Assembly (NCBI RefSeq): GCF_932526225.1
Contig: NC_064036.1
Location: forward strand, 994,001 to 1,054,000
DNA from: Nematostella vectensis
Lineage: Eukaryota; Cnidaria; Anthozoa; Actiniaria; Edwardsiidae
Length of the DNA: 60,000 nucleotides
Direction: 5' to 3'
Shown: piece by piece, positions 47,277 through 57,100 of the stretch
Numbering within the stretch: the first letter of the stretch is position 1
How the letters are laid out: each line of letters opens with the position of its first letter
The notes under the pieces: model-generated
Told to the model about the DNA's origin: nothing
The model's database searches: none
Seen by the model: the letters and a program-made list of their open reading frames with translations, nothing else
Made by a program: the position numbers and the translations under genes

Positions 47277-47929
47277 CTGCAAAAAAATGTAGAAATGTTC
47301 GTTTGCTTAGCCTAGACACTCAGGATCAAATATCAAATACCTATAATTCTGTCAAGTCCTACAAGGTGCACTTTTTAGTCTTTTGGAACCTTAGATGTTG
47401 TTTAGTCAATAATTAAGTAACAATTCGGGTTAATATTGGTAATATGGGTAATAATAATTGAATAAGCTTTTAAAGGTATTTGAAGTTAGATCATAAATTG
47501 CAAGATATTTTTACCTTGTAATCAAAGAAAGCTATGAAATGCAGTTAGTGATGCTTCCTATAATTTTCCTCTGTTTTCAGGAAATGTACACCAGGTTAAC
47601 ATGTACAAAGTTCTGTGCAAAAATACCTTCACAGTTTCTCATAGAAGGCCTATACAATCCTTCTATAAGGTTAATAAGATTTTAATATGATCGCAACTTG
47701 AGCATTGTGCGAGTTACTGCACTTACAAGGGTGCTCAGCCTAGATGTACTTGGGCTAGATAAGAATGTCTTTCAAGTTACCTTAAAGGAACTGGCCACAG
47801 GTTTAAAAATCATATTTTGCCACTGTAGCTAAGCTAACAAAGGGTGTTATTGGCTGTAAATCATGTTCAAGTTCTCGTTATCCTTATTATTTCTCATGGT
47901 AAAAACATGTACTTGGATTTATTTTCTTA

Positions 47930-48130
47930 TGCCTGGTGCACACTAGTTACATACTGATATAACGACATGGGCGCGCACACTTTTATCTTCGTATGTTCAA
48001 GTGTGAATGGTTCAACATTTTGACATAAACCTGGCATAACAACTTTTTTCTCTTATGTTGTAATGTCAGGCTAAACAGAATGCGCGCGCCCATATCGTTA
48101 TGTCCTTATGTCACTAGTTTGCACTAGGCA
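47930..48130. mobile_element. MITE-like element with TTA target duplication, copy 2
   Basis: 201 bp from TGCCTGGTGCACACTAGT to its inverse ACTAGTTTGCACTAGGCA. Subterminal ACGACATGGGCGCGC pairs with GCGCGCCCATATCGTTAT. It is flanked on both sides by TTA (47927-47929 and 48131-48133). A three-base TWA duplication is characteristic of the PIF/Harbinger superfamily, so a non-autonomous Harbinger is inferred. No coding capacity. Confidence 0.8.
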
Positions 48131-49104
48131 TTACTTATAGAAGATACAGTACTTCAAAAGTTTATTCAAGATCTGACAGTTTGTATAATAAATCTACCAT
48201 CATATCAATTGAAAACCAAAATCCAAACACATCACATAATTAACATAGCAAGAGAGCATGCTTCAGGCTAAATGGCCTGCTTAATATTATGTGGTTGAAT
48301 GGAAAACAACAAAGAGTTGGACCTTTCTAGATCACGAGAGAATTTAGTCAACCAGAACAAATAAATATAATTATTACAACCAAAGCATGGCTCTTGTTTC
48401 CTTGCTGTTTTACCTTTCAAGAAGCTTCTGTATTGAACTTTTTTTAAATGGTGGATGTTATTTGATTTTTTAGAAGATCATTTTGATCCTCGAATGTCAG
48501 ACAACATTGCAAACAATGGGGCCATTAGCCATAGATGTTTGGGATTTTTGACAGAGGGGGATCAAAACAAAACAAAATTATTGTGTACATAAACAGGGCA
48601 TAGCAGCTTACGGTTAATTTCTAAAATTTAGTCGATTTAATAAAGCACTGCCAGGCAAAAGTAAAATTCTATCTAACTAATAACAGTCTAAAAAATATTT
48701 GAAAGTAAGTAAGTATAGCAAAGTTATTCGATGAGTGAGGCTAACAATCTGACAGCTTTGTTAACTCACCGTGCTTGTAAAACCGTCTTTCAATTACTCC
48801 ACCATACAGTTTTTACAGTTAAATGCAATGTTTTCGAGTGGTATTTGCAGGCCACAAGATGTTCATGTGTTTGTCAAGCGAAATTTTCTGCATATTTGTT
48901 ACGCATCGTCCTGTTTTCTTCTTTTGCGAACTGCTCTTCAATGTGATTTAGTGCGCATGACCACAACTTATAAACAGTGTCGCTTTTATTAAGATCGCGG
49001 GCGCAATGGAGTATCGTTTTGATGTTCATGTCCTCAGTATCAGGCTTGTCTGATAGCAGCAGCCGGCTCTCATTCCGGCTTATTCTATAGATATATTCTA
49101 TAGC

Positions 49105-49248
49105 CTTATTCGGAAATGTTTTGTTTACGAATATTGGGGATTCTGTGGCGCGCGTGAAGGCCGAGATACGCTGGGGCGAGGGTGCAAAGAAATTTCTTCG
49201 CGATCCAAAGAATTCTCAATATTCGAAAACAAAACATTTCCGAATAAG
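49105..49248. mobile_element. Foldback or MITE-like inverted repeat
   Basis: Arms of 40 bases (49105-49144 and 49209-49248) pair with few mismatches; the outer part CTTATTCGGAAATGTTTTGT is perfect. The loop of 64 bases contains gcgcgcgtgaaggcc. No clear target duplication was found. The family is unknown to me. Confidence 0.75.
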
Positions 49249-49799
49249 CACGGATGAGTCTTTCATTGGCTGAAAGACTTTCAGCCTGTTTTTTTCTCGC
49301 GCCGCGCTCCCTGTGTGCCCGATCTCTGCAACGCCCTGGGTCCCCGAGGATGGTTTTGCACATCAAAGTGGGCTTTCGATACAAACGGGAAATTCGATGG
49401 TGATTGTTTTTCGTAGTATCTTTCTGTAAAAATAAAGGAATGACTAGAGTCAAGATAGAATTGTAGGTTCTGCTTTGTTATTTTATTCAGTTGATATCGA
49501 TAGCTGAAAAACAGTTCAACTAATAAAGGAAATATTTATTCAACTTAATACACAAAACTGACATATTTTAAATAGTTACTTTCTTGCACTTCTAACGTAT
49601 ACATCGTTAAAAAGATGGCCCATCCCATTCCTCCCCCCCTAAAATCCATTGTTCATTTTATTTTTATTTTCGTGGAAATTTGTCGCCATTTGCTTTTCTG
49701 CAATCGTTTATTTTATGATTTAAACCTTCTTGAGGTCATTTACTGTCTATAGTCTTTTTCATTTCAGTTAATATTTGATATTGAAGTTATTTATCTCAT

Positions 49800-50268
49800 G
49801 AGTATAGGACTCGTCAATGTTCATTAAATTTTTCTGACTTTCCTGACCTTCCACGGGTAACAAATAGCTATCAAGTTCGTCGTTGAGTACACATTCCAGT
49901 CGATATCAGCACATAATTCCTCCAGCAACTCGTTCATCATTGAATCAATGTCAATCATACCCATTTCATACTGGCTACTTGGTAGCCACTGATGCAATTT
50001 TCTCATTCTCTTCACAAATACAGCATAGTAGGTCGGTTAACTCCTCCGTTGATAATTGGGGGACGAAGGCTTTAGGATCGTTGCTTCCGTCGCCATCAGG
50101 TCCACTCGTGACATGTTTTTCACAAGCTGATAACATCCTCACGGCAGAAAATTTAAGGAATGGCGATAAACTCTTGGTAATCTGTATTTTTTTTTTAGAA
50201 GATGTAGGTTCAACCGTTTGGACACAAACAGAAGAGCACGGTGCAATTCTCGCCTGACCGAGAGTCAA
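49800..50268 (-). pseudogene. Frameshifted second copy of the small intronless gene
   Basis: Minus-strand copy of the gene at 39621-39986. Shared parts include SGPDGDGSNDPKAFVPQ, EELTDLLCCICEENEK and, in another frame, WLPSSQYEMGMIDIDSM and LLEELCADIDWNV. One extra A near 49997 (AAAATTG against AAATTG) breaks the frame, and a two-base insertion after the DWNV codons restores it, so the tail VEGQESQKN can again be read. The longer 5' frame begins MTLGQARIAP. It is probably dead unless sequence error explains the shifts. Confidence 0.6.
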
Positions 50269-50716
50269 GACTGAACTGAATCTCCTGCACGTTTTTTATC
50301 CTATCTAGCGCAAGTCCTATCCATCTTCCTACCCCGCCCCCTTTTAACTTCCAACCAACTCTCACTCATCTTAATTTTTATATCCATCTACGAAACACTT
50401 AGAAAAAGGATTTTTTTAAAGACAACTTGTTTCCAAACTTTATTTACAGGGGTAGGGTAAGTATATCACGCACATGTTTTCTTCTATTGAAAACCGATAA
50501 AGACGTATTTATGACGCACATCACACTTGAATGACATCTATGTGAGTTGCTATGGATATGCACGTGCGTGGATGACGTCAATAACACAAATTGGATTGAC
50601 ATGGTAATGGGAGCGGAAATTACCGATTCATGCGAAACACAAAATCAAATAACAAAAACCTTCTCTATTTACAGAGCCGTTGCAGTCCACATAAGATTGA
50701 GGGGGAGGGGGGGTGG

Positions 50717-51873
50717 GAACAGGGACATGGGAACAAGTGGGACTTATAGGAGGAATCAGGAACATGGGAACAAGTGGGACTTACAGGAGGAAACAGGAAC
50801 ATGGGGACAAGTGAAACTTACAGGAAGAAACAGGAACATGGGGACAAGTGGGATTTATAGGAGGAATCAGGAACATGGGAACAAGTGGGACTTATAGGAG
50901 GAAACAGGGACATGGGGACAAGTGGGACTTACAGGAGGAAACAGGAACATAGGGACAAGTGGGACTTACAGGAGGAAACAGGAACATGTGGACAAGTGGG
51001 ACTTACAGGAGGAATCAGGAACATGGGGACAAGTGGGACTTACAGGAGGAAACAGGAACATGGCGACAAGTGGGACAGGAGGAAACAGGAACATGGGGAG
51101 AAGTAGGACTTACAGGAGGAATCAGGAACATGGGGACAAGTGGGACTTACAGGAGGAAACAGGAACATGGGGACAAGTAGGACTTACAAGAGGAAACAGG
51201 AACATGGGGACAAGTGGGACTTACAGGAGGAAACAGGAACATGGGGACAAGTGGGACTTACAGGAGGAAACAGGAACATGGGGACAAGTGGGACTTACAG
51301 GAGAAAACAGGAACATGGGGACAAGGGGGACTTACAGGAGGAAACAGGAACATGGGGACAAGTGGGACTTACAGGAGGAAACACGAACATGGGGACAAGT
51401 GAGACCTACAGGAGGAAACAGGAACATGGGGACAAGTGGGACTTACAGGAGGAATCAGGAACATGGGGACAAGTGGGACTTACAGGAGGAAACAGGAACA
51501 TGTGGACAAGTGGGACTTACAGGAGGAATCAGGAACATGGGGACAAGTGGGACTTACAGGAGGAAACAGGAACATGGGGACAAGTAAGACTTACAGGAGG
51601 AAACAGGAACATGGGGACAAGTGGGACTTACAGGAGACAACAGGAACATGGGGACAAGTGGGACTTACAGGAGAAAACAGGAACATGGGGACAAGTGGGA
51701 CTTACAGGAGGAAACAAGAACATGGGGACAAGTAGGACTTACAGGAGGAAACAGGAACATGGGGACAAGTGGGACTTACAGGAGGAAACAGGAACATGGG
51801 GACAAGTGGGACTTACAGGAGGAAACAGGAACATGGGGACAAGTGGGACTTACAGGAGGAAACAGGAACATGG
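50717..51873. repeat. 37-bp purine-rich minisatellite between genes
   Basis: About 31 copies of ggacttacaggaggaaacag plus gaacatggggacaagtg. The plus strand is almost pure purine apart from cttac. On the minus strand each unit contains CCTCCT followed by GTAAGTCC, a perfect donor hexamer, as in the arrays at real junctions, but no exon of a known gene borders this array. Some units are damaged (a 26-base copy at 51070-51100 lacks cttac). The flanks 50300-50700 and 51900-52550 show no gene. Confidence 0.95.
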
Positions 51874-52553
51874 GTCTCCTTCCCATAACTTATTGAGCAC
51901 AATGAGAACAGTGAGAAGAGTTTACTATTCCACAGTTCCGATTCGAGGTACATGGGAGATATTTGTTCGTCAAAAAAACACGAGAGAAAGTATGTTTATC
52001 TTGTCATTTTAATTGGATAGTTCACGTTACCTCATAATGCATACCTTTCTGGTTATAATAATAAAAATTTCTCCACTTGGTGGACAAAATAAATATTGTA
52101 ATCAATGTAAATATTTCTAATGCCAAAGAAAATTAATTGCAGTTTAAAATATTCCCTTGAATGAAGAAGTGGATGTTTTTTCTTTCGTACAGAAACTACT
52201 CAATGCTTCATTCACAAACCTACTTTAAGCATAGTAGCTAGACTAAATGGTTTGCAATTTGAATAAATAAAATGTTCCTTGGGCGGAACTTAAATGGATG
52301 GCCGCCAGCAATAATCTAAAATATTACGGCCACTTTCTTCCCCACGGGTTTTTTAGTCGAAATATTCAAAATGAAGGGTCGATTTCAATATGGCGGAGAA
52401 TCGCCTGGAACAGCCTGAGCAACGAATTTTTCGACCAAGAAGACCTGAGGATGAAATTGGTAAATGGACCATGGCAAAGACATAACATCTTCCCAATCGC
52501 TCATTAGTTTAACTTTATAATCCTCAAATGCAACTAGTCTTACCCTAGATCCT

Positions 52554-54114
52554 TTATCCTATATCCATTCTATAATGCTGGGGAAGAGCTGGTGCCGATA
52601 GACTCAAGGTGCCGTTAGTGGCGTATTTCCATATGACCAACCCGTCCTCTCCATTAAGCGCGTACACGTGACTATCTCTACTCGCAGCGTAGACCACATT
52701 ATCCCTTCCCACCCCCAGAGGGGAGGACACGTAATCTTTCATAAAGGAGGAAGACCACAGGATGTCGCCGGTGGTTTCATTGACAGCTAGAATTCTCCTG
52801 TCTCCAACGCCTACAAATAACTGCAAGTAGATAGGAGATGTGTTAAAGGCGGTTGATCTGACTTGCACGACAATGTTTTTTATTATTTAAAGAATATAAA
52901 TTTCACGTCATCATTTTATACTTGAACTTTAACGCATCTTAATGTTTAAGATGCGAACTAATTCAAGAAAATATTGATGGTGGTGTGCACAGAAATAAAA
53001 AGAAAACGGAGAAACACGGACCGGAAGGGGAGGGGAGGGCGGACTTACCCTGCTATCTTCACTGAGAGCAGGTGAGAAAACAGCCTCGTCACCAGCCTTC
53101 AACGTCCACTTGACCGTGCCCATCAGGGGGCCTGGAAGAGTATTCACAGCTAGGAGGTTACCGCTGACCAATCCTACGAACAGTGTGCCGTCGGATTTAC
53201 TGATCACGGGCGCGGATTCGATCTCGGATTGTGTGTCCAAGGACCAGAGAAGATTTCCAGATTTGGACTCCAGGGCGTAAACATGGCGGTCAAGAGAGCA
53301 AAAATACACGGTCTGGCAAACATAAAAACGTGTCTCGAATAAGAGCAATGAAATCGCTTAAAGCCATACAGATGGTGTCTTGTTATCAGGATGGTCAGGT
53401 GACTAAAGAAAGTGCTAAAGAAAAAATGTCCTAGTAGGGACTGGGAACTGAGGGGTTGATGAAATCAGATCCCCATCCCTCGTCACTGCATGGCCTCTGT
53501 TTCCACAGGGGGCGCGTGCGAGATTATCACACTTTACCATAGATAATGCCAAAGATAATGCTGCCAAGTTACCTTCTTATCAGCACTTAGCACAGGATTA
53601 GCGAATATCTTCCCAGCATCAGCGAACTTCCACAACACACTCCCATCCTTACTAGATAACGTCAGTATCCTCGCACTATCATCAGCGGCGCACCCGACAA
53701 ATAACGTGCCTTGAGTCTCGTCAACAGCAACCCTCGCATAAATGGGTCCTGTGAGGGACGTCTTCCAGTGAAGGGCTCCACTAACAGCGTCCAGGGCGTA
53801 CAACTGATGGTCATGTGATCCTACATACACGATCCCATTGGCTGTAATCACAGGACCTGCAACAACGCCCCCACCGGTCTGGAAGTTCCACAAGAGCTTG
53901 CCTGAGCTAGGAGAGAGGGCGTAAATGCGCCCGTCATTAGAGCCAAAGATAACAGCCGTTTCTCCGTCTGTGCTTAGCGCAGGGCTGGACAGGATTTTGC
54001 CGTCTGTGGTGAATTTCCACCGCTGGTCGCCGTAGAGAACGCCTATGGCGTACAGGTTACCGTCTTCAGAGCCAATATACAGCAACGGCTCGTAAGACCG
54101 CGGATCTTCCACCA
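52554..54114 (-). CDS. PQQ-like beta-propeller exons
   Basis: Three exons encode repeated blades of the quinoprotein/BamB type: YIGSEDGNLYAIG-x-GDQRWKF, IFGSNDGRIYALSPSSGKLL, YVGSHDHQLYALDAVSGALH, a blade with LFVGCAADDSARILTLSSKD, YFCSLDRHVYALESKSGNLL, LFVGLVSGNLLAVN, LFVGVGDRRILAVNETTGDI and YAASRDSHVYALNGEDGLVI. That makes about eight blades, the usual number for the fold. The G-x-x-DG-x-x-YA-L-x-x-x-G-x-x-x-W signature is clear. Such propellers in animals act mainly as binding scaffolds; cofactor binding is not shown. Confidence 0.9.
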
Positions 54115-57100
54115 CTACCAAAAAAAAAAAGATGGGAAAGACGCGATAGATACGTGCAATATAAAGGGCAAAACACAATGAATTGATTAAAGTCACTGCA
54201 CTCTAGATGGTGCAGGTAACTCACTACGCTACATAAGGCAGAAACAGACAATAGGTAAGTACATAGTTCGCTATCGAACAGAAAAAAATGTCGGCGATTA
54301 AAAGGTTGCCCTTTTTGATAAAGATGTGAAAATAAATAAGAAACACTTCTTACCGCAAAGTTTACAACTCTTCTTGCAGTTTCTCAGCATCAAATCCGCC
54401 TGCTCTTTACACTGTCCGGCCTCAGCCTTTTGTGGGCAATCCGCCTCCAGGTCTACACATTCTCCTGTGGACAGTAGCGGCCGCCGTATTAGCTCGTAGA
54501 GATCATACACTTACCTGCGATCCTAAATACTTTTTACTTCCTAAATACTTTTTACTTTGTTCCTTTGCACCGTATCTTCTACCCCTATAAAAAGCCCCAC
54601 CCTCCCTGACAGGATCGGTCGTATCAGCTTGCACGCGACCTTGGCTACCTCTAACAAGAAAGACCTTCCCCTGTAAGTCTTTGCCTACTTCTACCGACAT
54701 TAACTATTGTATGTGCTCTCACTTTCATCTACTGCCACAACCACCGTAACCATCTGCGCCTTGTTGCAGCAGTCAAACCTCCATTTAACGGACACCCTCT
54801 GTATTATAAATCCAGAGGGGTTGGTCAAGAACGGTCCAGATCAACAATTCTTACCTTCACCTCGGTCAAGTTCAACATATCTCATCTTCACCTCGGTCAA
54901 GTTCAACATACTGTGTCTTACCTTCACCTCGGTCAAGTTCAATATTTCTTACCTTCACCTCGGTTAAGTTCAACATATCATACCTTCACCTCGGTCAAGT
55001 TCAACATATCTTACCTTCACCTCAGTCAAGTTCAACATATCATACCTTCACCTCGGTCAAGTTCAACATATCTTACCTTCACCTCAGTCAAGTTCAACAT
55101 TTCTTACCTTCACCTCGGTCAAGTTCAACATATCTTACCTTCACTTCGGTCAAGTTCAACATATCATACCTTCACCTCGGTCAAGTTCAACATATCATAC
55201 CTTCACCTCGGTCAAGTTAAACATATCTTACCTTTACCTCGGTCAAGTTCAACATATCTTACCTTCACCTCAGTCAAGTTCAACATTTCTTACCTTCACC
55301 TCGGTCAAGTTCAACATATCATACCTTCACCTCGGTCAAGTTCAACATATCATACCTTCACCTCGGTCAAGTTCAACATATCTTACCTTCACCTCGGTCA
55401 AGTTCAACATATCATACCTTCACCTCGGTCAAGTTCAACATATCATACCTTCACCTCGGTCAAGTTCAACATATCATACCTTCACCTCGGTCAAGTTAAA
55501 CATATCTTACCTTCACCTCGGTCAAGTTCAACATTTCTTACCTTCACCTCGGTCAAGTTCAACATATCATACCTTCACCTCGGTCAAGTTCAACATATCT
55601 CATCTTCACCTCGGTCAAGTTCAACATACTGTGTCTTACCTTCACCTCGGTCAAGTTCAATATTTCTTACCTTCACCTCGGTTAAGTTCAACATATCATA
55701 CCTTCACCTCGGTCAAGTTCAACATATCTTACCTTCACCTCAGTCAAGTTCAACATATCATACCTTCACCTCGGTCAAGTTCAACATATCTTACCTTCGC
55801 CTCAGTCAAGTTCAACATTTCTTACCTTCACCTCGGTCAAGTTCAACATATCTTACCTTCACTTCGGTCAAGTTCAACATATCATACCTTCACCTCGGTC
55901 AAGTTCAACATATCATACCTTCACCTCGGTCAAGTTAAACATATCTTACCTTTACCTCGGTCAAGTTCAACATATCTTACCTTCACCTCAGTCAAGTTCA
56001 ACATTTCTTACCTTCACCTCGGTCAAGTTCAACATATCATACCTTCACCTCGGTCAAGTTCAACATATCTTACCTTCACCTCGGTCAAGTTCAACATATC
56101 ATACCTTCACCTCGGTCAAGTTCAACATATCATACCTTCACCTCGGTCAAGTTCAACATATCATACCTTCACCTCGGTCAAGTTAAACATATCTTACCTT
56201 CACCTCGGTCAAGTTCATCATATCTTACCTTCACCTCAGTCAAGTTCAACATTTCTTACCTTCACCTCGGTCAAGTTCAACATATCATACCTTCACCTCG
56301 GTCAAGTTCAACATATCATACCTTCACCTCGGTCAAGTTCAACATATCTTACCTTCACCACGTACAAAGTTCAACATATCATACCTTCACCTCGGTCAAG
56401 TTCAACATATCTTACCTTCACCTCGGTCAAGTTCAACATATCTTACCTTCACCTCGGTCAAGTTCGACATATCATACCTTCACCTCGGTCAAGTTCAACA
56501 TATCTTACCTTCACCTCAGTCAAGTTCAACATATCATACCTTCACCTCGGTCAAGTTCAACATATCTTACATTCACCTCGGTCAAGTTCAACATATCTTA
56601 CCTTCACCTCGGTCAAGTTCAACATATCATACCTTCACCTCGGTCAAGTTCAACACATCATACCTTCACCTCGGTCAAGTTCAACATATCATACCTTCAC
56701 CTCGGTCAAGTTAAACATATCTTACCTTCACCTCGGTCAAGCCTCTCAAGCGGGTGGAACTCGTAATCTGTCACGTTAGTAATCATTTCGATCTCATTCT
56801 CATTCAGCGACAAGTCTAGCGACCGGAAGTTAAGATAGATGTTACGAGAGTTGCGTGAACGGGGAATCACCGTGACATTCTGATGTATCGCCCAACGAAG
56901 GACAACCTAAAGACAAAAATAACTTTTAGTAAGAGAGCTGAAGAATTGAAAAAAGAAAAAGAAAAGTGAAAAAAATTGTAAGAGTGATGAAGATATGAAA
57001 CAAGAGAAAGAAAAGCGAATAAATGTGCGAAGAAACAAGCGACATCGAGCGGCAAGTAAACACATTTTGTTGCGTTTTTTTTCATTATGTCACTGTTGTT

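Larger units (their letters stand above)
47277..49800. other. Region upstream of Tuba without a recognisable gene
   Basis: About 2.5 kb, AT-rich. A 5' untranslated exon and promoter of Tuba are expected here because the first coding exon begins right after an acceptor, but I cannot place them. It includes the MITE at 47930-48130 and the inverted repeat at 49105-49248. Short open frames at 48731-48992 and 49453-49106 show no coding signs. Confidence 0.5.

Noticed and set aside
49106-49453. 115-codon minus-strand frame
   Set aside because: Overlaps the foldback inverted repeat and shows no domain or splice structure.
54503-54700. 65-codon minus-strand frame beside the ShKT exon
   Set aside because: Including it as an exon gives wrong phase and early stops when joined to the AKR exon; skipping it keeps the frame open.
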